A stretch of DNA of 64,000 nt, taken from positions 17,613,844-17,677,843 of the forward strand of contig OX421496.1 in assembly GCA_949126835.1 (NCBI GenBank), written 5' to 3'. This stretch comes from Anisus vortex. Its lineage: Eukaryota > Mollusca > Gastropoda > Planorbidae. Of the stretch, positions 1 to 11,465 are shown one piece after another. The notes beneath the pieces are model-generated. The model ran no database searches, was not told where the DNA came from, and worked only from the letters and a program-made list of their open reading frames with translations. Position 1 is the first letter of the stretch. Every line of letters begins with the position of its first letter. Both the position numbers and the translations under genes were made by a program.

Positions 1-967
1 ACCGTCCATTACAAGACTATCGATATCACATTTTGTGTTGTGTGTTTTGATTAGAATGATACTTCTTAGCCCAACTGTGTTTATAATTAATGTATATTGT
101 CACCGTTTATGTCACTGTATAGGGACTGAGCTCAAATGTCTATACATGGAGACACTTGATTTTAACTGCACAAAAGATCTGATTATATTAACTTACATAG
201 ACGCTATTTAATATATATTTTATTATCGTAAATATATTATATTACCACAATTATTACAATTTTTTTATGGCCGTGTCATGTGAATTATTTTTTATTTTAA
301 TTTTTTTTATATAACTACCCGATGCATGCAACTGATTTTATAGCTACAGCTTAAAGATGAAAGTCAACATTCCATAATACTGGACATTTTAGGCCTTGAA
401 TCCTTTGGACTCCCTCAGAGATATCAGCCCTGTGTGTATGTTGAAGTCTATTCTGTATCCACTCACCTGAAGGTGTTAATACCTTTAAGAGCCCTAACAT
501 ATTGGCCCTATATTGGACCAATTTAGTGTTCTGTTAGAAAGTGTGCATTTAGAATTCGTAAGCTCACTTTAAAGAACTCTGGGAATGTATTTGTTTACAA
601 ATAAATCACACTGTCGTCAGTGTGTGTCATAAAGAGATGTGTTAGTCGTATGCACTAAAAAGAAAGCTTACACAATTAAGGTTTTAGGTCTCATCTACAA
701 TCCGCTAGGTCAAAAGAGAATAAAAAGAAGCAGACCAGAGTTTACCTGGACACTCGACCCGGAAGCAGACATCGGATTGATAGGACAACAATAGAGAACT
801 AGCGAAAGGAGCACAAGAACGAGATACCTGGAGTAACGCACGATTATGATAACGATGGTGAATGTGATATATATGTAACTGCTTCAAGTTTCAGGGGTTG
901 GTTTCGTGAAGCAACGAATAGTTTTGACGTTTAGTCTTCAGACAATAACAATTAATGACAGCAGGTC
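1..967. other. AT-rich stretch, no gene seen
   Basis: I see no coding region, RNA gene or recognisable repeat here. The sequence is AT-rich with short T and A runs. The only open frame of note is about 60 codons on the minus strand, with no recognisable motif and no repeat structure, so I treat it as chance. Confidence 0.5.
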
Positions 968-1930
968 ATTTTTTAAGGTTTCATTGAATGGAAATAATGT
1001 CTTCAAAGTTTCATTGAGTGGATATAATGTCTTCAAAGTTTCATTGAGTGGACATAATGTCTTCAAAGTTTCATTGAGTGGACATAATGTTTTCAAAGTT
1101 TCATTGAGTGGACATAATGTCTTCAAAGTTACATTGAGTGGACATAATGTCTTCAAAGTTTCATTGAGTGGATATAATGTCTTCACAGTTTCATTGAGTG
1201 GACATACATGTCTTCAAGGTTACATTGAGTGGACATAATGTCTTCAAAGTTTCATTGAGTGGACATAATGTCTTCAAAGTTTCATTGAGTGGACATAATG
1301 TCTTCAAAGTTTCATTGAGTGGACATAATGTCTTCAAAGTTTCATTGAGTGGACATAATGTCTTCAAAGTTTCATTGAGTAGACATAATGTCTTCAAAGT
1401 TTCATTGAGTGGATATAATGTCTTCAAAGTTTCATTGAGTGGACATAATGTCTTCAAAGTTTCATTGAGTGGACATAATGTCTTCAAAGTTTCATTGAGT
1501 GGACATAATGTCTTCAAAGTTTCATTGAGTGGATATAATGTCTTCAAAGTTTCATTGAGTGGACATAATGTCTTCAAAGTTTCATTGAGTGGACATAATG
1601 TCTTCAAAGTTTCATTGAGTGGACATAATGTCTTCAAAGTTTCATTGAGTGGACATAATGTCTTCAAAGTTTCATTGAGTGGACATAATTTCTTCAAAGT
1701 TTCATTGAGTGGATATAATGTCTTCAAAGTTTCATTGAGTGGACATAATGTCTTCAAAGTTTCATTGAGTGGACATAATGTCTTCAAAGTTTCATTGAGT
1801 GGACCTAATGTTTTCAAGGTTTCATTGTGTGGACCTAATATCTTGAAAGTTTCATTGAGTGGACATAAATGTCTTCAAGGTTTCATTTAATGGACATAAT
1901 GTCTTCAAACTATCATTAATCAGACAAAAC
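968..1930. repeat. 30-bp minisatellite, about 32 copies
   Basis: A head-to-tail array of a 30-bp unit (core cttcaaagtttcattgagtg) runs for almost 1 kb. Copies in the middle are nearly identical, and the edges are more diverged. The unit length divides by three and lacks stops, so both strands stay open: plus-strand frames read a decapeptide (FKVSLSGHNV) and minus-strand frames read NETLKTLCPL. One-base insertions near 1205 and 1867 shift the frame, and nothing shows selection on the peptide. I read it as a non-coding minisatellite. Confidence 0.95.
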
Positions 1931-2656
1931 GTCTTCAAAATTTAGTAAACATAGCCTTGATAATTTTAATGCAAATGAATTCGTTGTATTTTAGTGTTGC
2001 AATTTTAACATTAAAATAAAATTAACCAAACATCACGAATTAATTAGTAATTAATGTTCAATTATAGCTATAATGTTGTTTCTTTACTTGCGTGTTCTTT
2101 TTTTTTATCTCGGATGTTTCAGTTTTGTTTTTTCTGTGCCCAGAATTCCGTCCCCTGGGGTAACTCTTCTCTAATCACGTTCCACTCTTGGTGGCGCTGT
2201 TTGTTTGTTTGTTTTAATTTCAACGTGTAACTAAATATCTCGTTAAAATTCATAAAGCTGTATTTTTGTTGTTGTTGTTGTCAATTTGTTGTGTTTTTTT
2301 TTATTTCATCCATAGCTTCAACCGTGTAGACAAAAATAAATCGATGGGGGGACAAGCGTTAGTAATCCCGAGCTGCAGCCTGTTTGATCCGCTCTATTTA
2401 ATGACCGTCCCTGGCCACCCTTTCTCTTACTTTAAAAGTTTTTCTTATGCTCAATACTCAATATAGTTTGTTTGTTGTTTTAAATCGTGACCACCATTAG
2501 CGCCAAAAAAAACAAACAACAAAAAACAACAAAGTCCATGTTTAATGGGGAGATTATTTTAAGTGTACATTTTCACGCCTGAAGGCCATTTTCAGGTTTT
2601 CTACTTTCCTGAGTGTTCTTTTGTTTTAATGTTTCTTTCGCAGTTAGTCGGTTGTT
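1931..2656. other. AT-rich spacer, no gene seen
   Basis: This gap between the minisatellite and the first transposon locus has T-rich and AAC/AAAAC-rich low-complexity patches near 2100-2290 and 2500-2535. I found no supported gene or element boundary in it. Confidence 0.45.
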
Positions 2657-2719
2657 GATGAGTTCATCTGTGGGCGGTTCAATTCACGAGAAATAAAATA
2701 ATAGTGTTATCATGTAGTT
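2657..2719 (+). repeat. Left copy of a ~66-bp host repeat split by family A copy 1
   Basis: The sequence containing gggcggttcaattcac and a following AAATAAAA stretch recurs at 9048-9105. The two copies sit immediately outside the two ends of the hAT-like element at 2720-9037. The simplest reading is a pre-existing tandem repeat of about 66 bp into which the element inserted. Bases 2712-2719 (atgtagtt) are the left target-site duplication. Confidence 0.7.
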
Positions 2720-3097
2720 TAGAGGGCTGCAACCAAAGGAACACGTGCCAAACTTGGCACGCAGAGCGATTTTCAAAAGAAGGAGATTTTTTTCAACGCA
2801 AACTATAACATGAAAATCTCGCTGTAGGTCGAGTGTTAAAGTTCAGGAAAGTTTGTCTGCAAATATCTATGATCTCACCATTAAACTGTGATTGAATCTA
2901 TTGTTAAAATTGTCGATTTTAATAAGCTTCTCAATTTTTCTTGATTTCCAGACAATTCAAGTCTCTTCAACAAGAAAGTGATACTGAATATAGCGATCTG
3001 ATGTTACACACATTGTTCGTTACATTAGACGAGGTTAAGTCTTGGATAACTGACTGTTGAAGCCGATGTTTCTAAATGACATAGCAACACATTTCAA

Positions 3098-4522
3098 TTA
3101 GACTCTTGTTGTACTTTTTTCAAAAAGAATTTGAACGCTTATGCTTGCGTTCATTAGAGGGGTGGATGAAGACACAGCATGTATGACACTGTTACCGGAG
3201 AGGATATATTCAATGAGTTGAAAAAAACATTTACTGGTTATAACTTGGACTGGACTAACCTCAGTTGCCTGACTGTTGATGAAGGAAAGAACATGAGTGG
3301 CATAAAGAAAGGCTTGGTTGGACAAGTGAAGCAGATGTGTAATGAAAAAAAACATTCCCCAACCAATGTTCCTGCATTGTATTATTCACCAACAAGCTTT
3401 GTGTGTTAAATATATGGACATCAGCAGTGAATCCTGTGGTCAATTTAATAAGGTCACATGTGCTCAGTCTTAGACAGTTCAGAGACATGTTGAAAGATAC
3501 AGACACAGAATCGAAAGATTTACCATATTACACAGCAGTAAGATGGCTAAGTTGTGAGAGAGTTCTGAGCAGAATATTTAAGTTAAGAAAGGAAATAGGT
3601 GAGTTCCTGGAAAGTAAAAGCAAACCACAGCCATAACTGTCTGATGAAGAGTGGGTATGGAAATTGGCCTTTGCTATTGACATAACTAGTCATTTAAATT
3701 TTCTGAACCTAAAACTACAAGGAGACAAAAATCTAATTTCTGATCTATACACCACCTAAAGGCCTACAGATCCAAATGTGTCTTGTTTTTGGAACAAGTA
3801 CAGGCCAACAACTTGAGGCACTTTTAGCAGTGCACGGTATCCATGGCTGAAGCAACAGCTGAATTCCCCACGTCATTTGCATGCGAGATCATCAAAGACC
3901 CCCAGCTGCAGTTTCAGGAGCGGTTTTCTGATTTGGATTGAAAGGCAGAAGAATTGAGACTGTTTCAAAACCCATTTGAAGAAGACGTGGCCAGTTGCCC
4001 AGATGAACTGCAGCTGGAGGTCATTGAGTTGCAAGCAAATGACATCCTTAGGGATAAGTTCAAAGAAGGACTGATGGGTTTTTACCAGTTTTTGCCCAAG
4101 GAAGACTTTCCTAATATGAAAACGTTTGCATCATGGTACCTTTCAATCTTTGGAATAACATACCTGTGTGAAAAAACATTTTCAAGAATGAAATACGTAA
4201 AGAACAATTTGAGAACAAACTTGTCCGATGATAATCTCAGGTCAATGTTGATGTTAGGGACATCAAATCTAAAGCCAGAAATGTATTCTATTTTGGCATC
4301 CAGGAAACAATTTCACCATTCCCAGAAATACAGGCGTTCAAGTGTAGTGCACCGATGTGTTATAAAAAAATAACTGAATACAAAAATATTAAATAAATAA
4401 TTCAAAACAACATCCATGTTTTGATTTTTTTTTTTAATTCGGACCTCGAGTGTGTAGTTGGCCCTCAAGCTGCTGTTTGATCGTTAATGCGGTCCTGGGT
4501 TGAAAAGTTCGGACACCCCTGG
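3098..4522 (+). pseudogene. hAT transposase pseudogene (GTF2IRD2/ZBED5-like), 5'-truncated
   Basis: Three successive open fragments (about 3179-3409, 3403-3636 and 3954-4373) read in order as a hAT transposase of the type annotated in animals as GTF2IRD2-like or ZBED5-like. The first holds TGEDIFNELKK, the second YTAVRWLSCERVLSRIFKLR, and the third a C-terminal dimerisation region with CEKTFSRMK and a NNLRTNLSDDNLRSML segment. Frameshifts and in-frame stops separate them, and the BED zinc finger and N-terminal half are absent. The right end is a proper hAT terminus, ttcggacacccctg, at 4508-4521; no left terminus exists. Sequence on both sides is family A, so the fragment lies inside that element. 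It cannot encode an active transposase. Confidence 0.85.
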
Positions 4523-5539
4523 CTTAGACCATTGAAATGAATTTGCATTGAAACTGGATATATCTTGTCGTGGAATTAATTTCAAAACATTTTAACTACT
4601 TTCCTTATTTTAAGGCACACTAAGATAGATAGATGTTTTTTTTTTCATAAGTACATTGAAGCATTCCTGTTTTCATACCACATCATGACTGACTGGCTTA
4701 ATCTTACTGCTTCTTAGATCTGGTTCTTTTTTATTGGTGGCGGTATATTACTAAATATTAGCTATTATAAAATGCAGCAAGTTGAATTTTAAACATTCAT
4801 AAATAGACATTAAAATGTGCCGATTTGCGAAAGAAGTAAGTTGCTTAGCGAAGTCATCTGCTGTTATCAAACGCTAGGCATTCACTCTAGTTTCCGCTTA
4901 GGTTTCTATTTACAGGTGTGAACAGTTTTTAACACACATGAAAGTTGTTTTAAGCATAGGCAAAGAGGCCACTTACACTTGACCACTCAGAAGTAACAAT
5001 TAGCGAAGAGCATTCAAGGACAAGGCCTTCGTTAATTGATAGGCCTTCCATACATGCTAAAAGAGTTTTGTTGCTTGTCTAATATAATTAAGCTTAAATA
5101 GTCTATAATTAGTCTTTTTTAAAATATTTATTTGTTTTATTACTTTAATAAATATAAGAGGCTAAGGCCTATATACTAACTAGCATCATAGTAAGTAATA
5201 AGTGCTAAATTTATATAAGGAAATTATAATTATTAAGTAATATTAATTATATTACAAAATATAACTTGTTTGGTAGAACTATAAGTCTCTTATAATCTAA
5301 TGTGGAAACTTTAATTTAAGGGAGATAATTAAACCGTTTATATTTGCGTTCATATTTCAAAATGTTTTCTAACAAAAAATAAGTGGTTTACAATTATAGT
5401 TTTTAAATGATCATACTAAAAATTAATTGAAAATTATATAAATATTTATGTGAGTGAAGAAATTATATGTACATTTTAAAATTTAAAACAGTAAATTAAC
5501 TACCCACGTTGTATGATTACTACGTATCTAGTCCACTTA

Positions 5540-6170
5540 ACTATATTTCCCACCTTTTTTGCCTGCTTTATTACTTTTATCTTCACTGCCTTCCACGGAA
5601 CGGAAGTAAGGTCTACCGTTTTCCTCCCGTTATTCCTTACCCTTCTTTTCTAATTTTTTCTTCGTTACCTATCTAATACAAAAACTTAAGTCTAATATTA
5701 ATATTAATCTTTATTTCTTCAAATTATTTTTATCAGAGTGACATCAATGTATAGTAAAAGAAGAAGGACCGATATACAAATACCGGCCCAACTTCCCCTT
5801 TTTTTGGCACATGTTAACTGGTGTTAACTGGTGCAGACCAGTCATCCGGCAACGCTGGCTTAGGAAGGTGGGAGGGCCAGGAAAGTCGGGCCTTCCAAAC
5901 TTTATGTCACTACCAAACAAATTGCATTTATTTCCCTATCTCTCTTTCAATAGTTCATGCCGATGGGAACGGCTAAACGCTATTTGAAACCTAAAGACAA
6001 CTTGGGATTTTCCTAATCTTTTTAGAGAATTGCACATAATTTTTTCTCACTTGTGAAGGTTCCCGTTGTGGGATTACCCGTGAATGACACCTTTCGTCAC
6101 CCGTCTTCTATGGGTGTTTCACTTTCCTTTGTCATCTGTGACCCTTTCTTTGTTTTTTTTTTTATATATA
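5540..6170. other. Insert inside family A copy 1, unrecognised
   Basis: Compared with copy 2, this stretch is extra sequence. It contains a short direct repeat (gttaactggt twice near 5814-5832) and a GC-richer part at 5770-5900. I do not recognise a family. Bases 6167-6170 (tata) are the left target duplication of the next element. Confidence 0.4.
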
Positions 6171-7736
6171 TGTTACGGCCAAAGCCCGAAGTGCGGCCAG
6201 ATCGCGCTTGGCCAATGTCCGATGTGGTGTAAATTGCCAGTGTTACGCTACTTTGGCCGGCCACTTCGCGAAGTGGCCGGCAATCCCTGGCCAAAGTCCG
6301 ATGTACTGATGCTAGAATGTTTGGTAGGCGGCACAGGTGTGATGGCGGCTTGCATATGGTAGTAAGGACAGTGATACATACGCTATGACGATAATTTTCT
6401 GTTCATCTTCTGCTTTTTCAGAGAAAGTCCTGCCGAAGTGGTCACTAATTATCAAGGAAATTAATTATCACACGATTTAGTAAACTATCTACCTAGATAC
6501 CATTTGCGCCATAAATTGACTGGATGGTGTATGCGAGTCGAGGATTGACTTTTGATAAGCCACAAAGGTGGGAAGGCAGGAGCGACCGTATTTTTATCTA
6601 GCCATTGTCCGCGCGGTCTAGTTTCATGTGTTGTATAAACATGGGTGGGGCCGCCAGTCGCAATGAGATACCCTTGAGATAACACTACTGCACCAATAAA
6701 CTGAAGCATTTGACTTACACATATACCGAGCATCGTTTGTGGATTATTTTACTTTGTGTACATGTGTGTTCTAGGTACTGTAGATTATAAGCGGTGTTCC
6801 AACAAATATAAATATCGTGCATCGAATCCAATAGCGCTAAGGAATAAGTTCTGCTATCACGCCTATAGACTAACAAGTCAATTTTGTTTTGATGAGTAGA
6901 AAGTGCACGTAGGGACAGTACAATTAATTGTGGGCATTCAGGCTCCGATTAGACGCAACAACGTGCACTCTGCTGGCCACCCCATCCCCTGTTACAACAT
7001 GACACTGCCTATGTTGATTGTGGTTTCATTGTGAGTATTGTATTCCTCGTCACGAGTTTGTATAACAGTATAATAACAGTCTATATGCATTTAACTGGGA
7101 CTGTATCCCATGTAGCGGCGTTTCAATTTCAATAAATTCATAGGCTTATTATTGTTCTGTATGTTATCCCATGGCATCTACTGACGAGACTAGTATGCTG
7201 GACAAAGTTGGCGTACATGTAAATGCGGAACCAACATTTGATATGAAAACTATGTTCTTAGATAATGCAAGAAAAAGCTAATAATAGCTGGATCATCAGC
7301 AGATACAAATATTGTGCTTTTATAGAGGACGTTAAACAGGCTAAAGCAAAGCAGAAAAAAAGAAAGTGTTGACTGTCGTCGTCTAAGAAAGTATGACGTT
7401 ATTTAGGTTGGTGGCAAAGAAAAGCTTTTTGTGCCAGTAACAAAAAGAAATAAATGAAATGTTTATCAATACCATCCGAAATCTAAACTTAAATCAAATT
7501 ATTAAACAATTTAAGCCTAATGTGATAATTACGGTATACAAACACTAAAAATCTGCTCATGACCTTCTTAATCCGGCTTTGGCCGATCGCCCCTGGCCAT
7601 TTCGCGATCTGGCCGGCCAAGGTCCAAAATCAAGAACAGATCGGGCTTTGGCCGGTCAAATGTGAGGTGATATTGGCCACTTCGCGATCTGGCCGGCCAG
7701 ATCGCGATCTGGCCGACTTCGGCTTTGGCCGTAACA
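6171..7736 (+). mobile_element. Ginger-like DNA transposon, internally deleted
   Basis: Terminal inverted repeats begin tgttacggccaaagc at 6171 and end ggctttggccgtaaca at 7736, flanked by a 4-bp tata duplication (6167-6170, 7737-7740). A TGTNR start and 4-bp duplication are what I recall for Ginger1-type cut-and-paste elements, which carry a retrovirus-like integrase. The subterminal zones are packed with GC-rich palindromes such as gcgatctggccggccagatcgc-type units (around 6240-6285 and 7570-7725). The only coding remnant is a short plus-strand segment at 7171-7460. The superfamily name is inferred from ends plus this remnant. Confidence 0.65.
7171..7460 (+). pseudogene. Integrase N-terminal remnant, KRBA2-like
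   Basis: A 36-codon open frame (7171-7281) starts MATSTDETSMLDK. It is followed, after a stop and frame changes, by a segment reading YCAFIEDVKQAKAKQKKRK and then a YDV...VGGKEKLFVPV-like stretch. That order resembles the N-terminal part of the proteins annotated as KRAB-A domain-containing protein 2-like in invertebrates, which are integrases of mobile-element origin. The catalytic DDE region is entirely missing; the right inverted repeat follows about 100 bp later. Assignment is from memory of the family and is tentative. Confidence 0.4.
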
Positions 7737-7740
7737 TATA

Positions 7741-8720
7741 TACATTTAAGACCGCGCTTGTTGGTTGACAATAAATATATACTCCGAAATGGATATAACA
7801 ATTGAAACGAAATGTACATAATTTCTACCAAACTTTGGTTTATTTTTCTCTATATTATGTTGTTTTAAATATCTGACAGTTAATAATGGATGGTTACGTT
7901 TATTTTATGTTTAAATTAATTTAAATATGCATGGATGCTAAGCATGAATGTCAAATAAAAAGAATGAATGAATTTAAATTTAAAGTTAGTTAGAAAACTC
8001 TTTGTCTCGTAAAACATTTTGTCTTCTATCCCCTTAAATGTGTATGAACTGTTCTTCTATTTCCTTTTCTTCGTGTAAAATATATGAGATTGTGCAGGTA
8101 AACTAAGTATTTAAATATTCTCTGCTGTCTTCTATCTCTTTGGAATTGTAAAAATGCAATAAATGTCTCCTATCCCTTTTTTCTCTGTGTAAAATAATAA
8201 TTTTGGTAATGTAAATGCAATTTTTCATGAATAAACATTTTTGGAAAAAAAAAAAAAACATTATCGAAAATCTCAAACTGAGATCCAATTATAATGAGAC
8301 GACAACATGTGGGGAGCCTCTTGGCTATCTGGCTAGGATCAAGGTGTCGTACATTCTGATCTCAGCAGGCACCTGGAGTTGGCACCTGGAAAGAACGGCT
8401 TGGACAATACATCCAAAAGCGGCATGTTGTCCGAGTCCTGCGAAACTAGGATCTTGCTAATTTTTCTCGCATTGGCTCTCAATCATGGTCTGCTTGGACT
8501 ACAGCTGGTCTGCACTCGGCTCTCATACTTGACGTAAGAGTGATTGTGCAGAGGGCAGAACTAGCTGATCCACGACTGATGACCCGGTCGCCCTTCGGGG
8601 CAGGAAGTCAGTACGGGTATTAGTGAAGTTGCCGATATCATGCGACATTTAAACGTCGAAAGGCCCACAGGAGGGACAAGGAGTTCGAAAGATCTCCAAG
8701 CGCCTCCTAATGGGGCAAAA
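7741..8720. other. Second insert inside family A copy 1, unrecognised
   Basis: The stretch has an AT-rich half and then a GC-richer half (about 8290-8710) with no long open frame. The GC-rich part differs in composition from all neighbouring family A sequence and so probably represents another element or its tail. I could not match it to a family. Confidence 0.35.
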
Positions 8721-9045
8721 AATAATTAAGACACTTAAATTAAATTTTTAGACATTAAACATTAATGTGAAAGTTCAGTAATGAGATTATAAACTTGCTA
8801 TAAATGCCAAAAAAAAATAACAAAGACAGATGATAGGCTTATGACAACCATGTTAATTTTGTTATTTTCTATATAAAATTATTTTGTTTTTGACCCCAAT
8901 CTTGCTACGGCGCTAAATAAATTGTCTTATAAAAATAAAAATATAGTAGAACAGGTTAACTTTGAGGCTGTTGGCACGTTGAATGATTTAGAAATCAGAG
9001 TTTGGCACACTATTAGTAAAAGGTTGCCGACCCCTGAATGTAGTT

Positions 9046-9112
9046 TATCTCTGGGCGGTTCAATTCACAAGAAATAAAACTGTAATATTATCATGTAGTT
9101 TATCTGTATGCG
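9046..9112 (+). repeat. Right copy of the ~66-bp host repeat
   Basis: This matches 2657-2719 (gggcggttcaattcac core, then AAATAAAA, then atcatgtagttta). It starts just outside the right end of family A copy 1. Its own 3' end again contains atgtagttt, so the original locus carried at least two tandem units. Confidence 0.7.
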
Positions 9113-9472
9113 TTCAGTACAGATGAAACAAGACAATGGTATTATCGATTATTTTACGTGTAGACAATAGGTTCTCAACGGGGGCGATATCGCCCCCCAG
9201 TGGGCGGTGAAGTTGTCTTGGGGGGCGCTGACGATCCCGGGAGCGATAGGGGGGCGGTGGAGGGCAAATGGGCGGTGCAAACCTTCTTGAAAAGTATGTT
9301 AACAGATTTACACTTTAAATTAAAATTAATTAAAGGACTTAATAATTATAACAGTAATATTTAGCTTGGTGAGTCAAAAGCAGAACAGTTAATTAAAATT
9401 AATAGACTGATTTTTATTAATGACCTATTGCCACATTGTAATTGTGACGTAGATAGCTCAGAACAGAAGTAG

Positions 9473-9710
9473 TTGGAGAAGTACCCTACACACCTGTACA
9501 AATGCTGCCAGAGGGCAAAATTCGCCTTATTGCGGAGGCTAAAGGAGCAGCGAAGAAAACAAAACTGCCCCTGCCCAACTCCAACGGTCCCGCTTTCAAG
9601 TGCCAGAGATGCAACAGTTTATCTCTCAAAGATAGGTCTCCACAGACACAGCTAATGCTGCAAAACTGTCGAAATATAAATGGCGCAAATAAAATTGTCT
9701 TCTGATTTAG
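9473..9710 (+). pseudogene. Possible LINE C-terminal fragment with C2H2-like motif
   Basis: Two overlapping frames together give a cysteine pair (FKCQRCNS) followed, after a frame change, by YLSKIGLHRHS, resembling the single C2H2-like finger at the C-terminus of several non-LTR retrotransposon ORF2 proteins. It is preceded by a charged region with prolines. No reverse transcriptase motif is adjacent, and the frame is broken, so this is at best a short dead remnant. Confidence 0.35.
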
Positions 9711-10079
9711 GGATGTTAAACGAAAACCGAAATACCGGATTTATTGGGGAGGGGGGAACCAAAATCCGGTTTTAAAACGGTTTTATACAACTGAAAACCG
9801 GTTTTGAAGAAAAAAAAACGTTATTAACATCAATACTTCTGATACTATGGAGCCAATGAATTGTGACGTAAAAGTTATTCAAAGTCGTATATGGGCTTAA
9901 CATAGATTTATTACTATATTTAGATTATTTTTCGAGAATGGCAAAAGGGATGGGGCGTTATATTGTGGATGAAATGTGACGTAGAACACAATTGCTGCTA
10001 AATAATCAACATACTAATTAGAAAAAGGAATCGCGCTGATTTTCTAAAGTAGTTGATCGATTAAGTATCGACCCTTGCT

Positions 10080-10910
10080 TAGCATCGTCCTGTAAAGTCT
10101 GGAGCGAGCGTAAGGTAAGCTACTTGTAGACCCGCTATTCATGAACTAACTGCAGTGGTCTCAAGAATTCTCTCTATCAAGTCATACATAAAAAAAAGGC
10201 CGTGTTCGTCTCTGCATCGCTGAATGACCATTACTAAATGACACATAGTCTACTTGCGAGCGTGCGTCAAATAGCTAGCGGGCTTAGGATAGCTGTGTCT
10301 GATATTAGGTGACACTTTTGTACCCGTGGGCCTCAAAGACTGGCGAAGTGTGTAAACCGCCGATACGTTCCCAACCGGTGGGCGAACGCATGGGGGACAG
10401 CTCCCGCAGCGAGTCCGTGACCCATTGCACTGCCGAGAGGATACGGGGTCTCGGTGGGGAGGAAGCAATGGACGCTGCAACCCCGTCTCGAGAACCACCC
10501 TATACCTGGATGTCTGTACCTATAAGCTTAGTATAGGATCTGTGCTACCAGGTGACAGTGCAGTTATACGGGCGAACCACCACGATAATGATCCTTAGTC
10601 GAATCGCAGTGGGCAACCTAGCTGCGGAATCCTCACTGTTACACGGCACGCCACGCCTTTGGCATGTCGTGGGGTGGATCCAGCCCGGACAGAGCTGAGA
10701 TCAAACCTATCGTTACGCCCTGGACAAAAGAGCCCTTTGGACTCGTCCGTTTCTTTTTTAAAGAGACCTTATAACTTTGTCCATTGTGTAATTCACAGGC
10801 AACATTTAGTTGCTAAAAATCTCAGCGATCGTCTGCATCAGTCTCTTCAATGTGTAATAACTGCAGCGAACAAAATCAGAAGCAATGCATTCAACGAGAG
10901 TGTTTAAACA
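10080..10910. other. GC-rich unrecognised segment inside the hAT-like element
   Basis: The base composition is clearly more GC-rich than the surroundings, with a mixed-base, UTR-like texture and no open frame above about 85 codons. The segment could be captured host sequence or a nested LINE 5' region. I do not recognise it. Confidence 0.35.
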
Positions 10911-11109
10911 ACCTTGTTTTGAGAATGACGAAGACTATTATCGTTTGCTACTGGACGCTGGTTATCACAAGGTGCCTGTTTAAATATATTTTACTGGGTC
11001 TTTGACTTAGTGTTGGAGTGTCTAGAGTTTCCTATTTATTAGAGCGAGGTTTTAGTACTGTCAGGCTACCACTTTGTTGTCAATAAAAAAAAAAAAAAGA
11101 AGCAAGTTG

Positions 11110-11212
11110 CAAGTAGTGGAGCGTGAAGACTTGAGGCTTTTGCTAACCAAAATTGAACCAAACATTGACAACCTGCTGTCAACACACCAGGCACAAGCTT
11201 CACACTAATACT
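11110..11212 (+). pseudogene. hAT transposase C-terminal remnant
   Basis: The plus strand reads through a leucine-rich tail LRLLLTKIEPNIDNLLSTHQAQ and then stops. This resembles the extreme C-terminus of ZBED/SCAND3-like hAT transposases. It lies about 250 bp inside the right terminus of the element at 9175-11465, the position expected for the transposase end in a deleted copy. Confidence 0.45.
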
Positions 11213-11465
11213 GAGTTTTAAATACTTGAGTATATGTTTGTAGATATGTGTATTATCATTAACAAAATTAAAACCATTTACAAAAAACTTTTCTTAACAA
11301 TTGACTTTTACTTTAAAGCTCATCAAATAGGAATTAAATATATGCCACCATACAAACATTTTTTACTAAAATCATTTACTACGGGGGGTGGGGGAGGTAG
11401 GGGGGCGGTGAGCCAAAAATAATTGTAAAAGGGGGCGGTGAGCGGAAAAAGGTTGTGAACCTATG

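Larger units (their letters stand above)
2720..9037 (+). mobile_element. Family A hAT-like element, copy 1, with nested insertions
   Basis: A non-autonomous hAT-like element is bounded by an 8-bp target duplication, atgtagtt, at 2712-2719 and 9038-9045. The right end is the well-preserved gttgccgacccctg; the left end is a decayed version (agggctgcaacc). Both termini carry the sub-terminal 'cttggcacgc' and 'ttggcacac' motifs shared with copy 2 (37169-39922). The family A body is recognisable at 2730-3095, 4523-5540 and 8720-9037. In between lie later insertions: a 5'-truncated hAT (3098-4522), a Ginger-like element (6171-7736) and GC-richer unrecognised DNA. Copy 2 gives the uninterrupted order of these blocks. 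No family A transposase is visible. Confidence 0.75.
9175..11465 (+). mobile_element. hAT-like element with CATAGGTTCTCAAC-type ends
   Basis: The left end caataggttctcaacg and the right end gttgtgaacctatg are inverted copies, each followed inward by GGGGGCGGTG/CACCGCCCCC-rich sequence. The same termini, in the opposite orientation, bound 45062-47453. Target duplication here is imperfect (gtgtagac versus gtgtatat). Just inside the right end, 11110-11210 reads as a hAT transposase C-terminus (a LRLLLTKIEPNIDNLLSTHQ-like tail), which supports the superfamily. The interior carries a LINE fragment (9473-9710) and a GC-rich segment (10080-10910). Confidence 0.65.

Noticed and set aside
906..1890. 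Long open frames on both strands suggesting a repetitive secreted or structural protein
   Set aside because: They are produced by a stop-free 30-bp repeat. Frames break at one-base insertions, and both strands are equally open.
968..1930. CRISPR array
   Set aside because: The repeats abut with no unique spacers; the same holds for 16935-17163 and 26484-26945.
3179..4373. A functional host GTF2IRD2-like gene
   Set aside because: The frame is broken, the N-terminal half is missing, and a hAT terminus follows directly.
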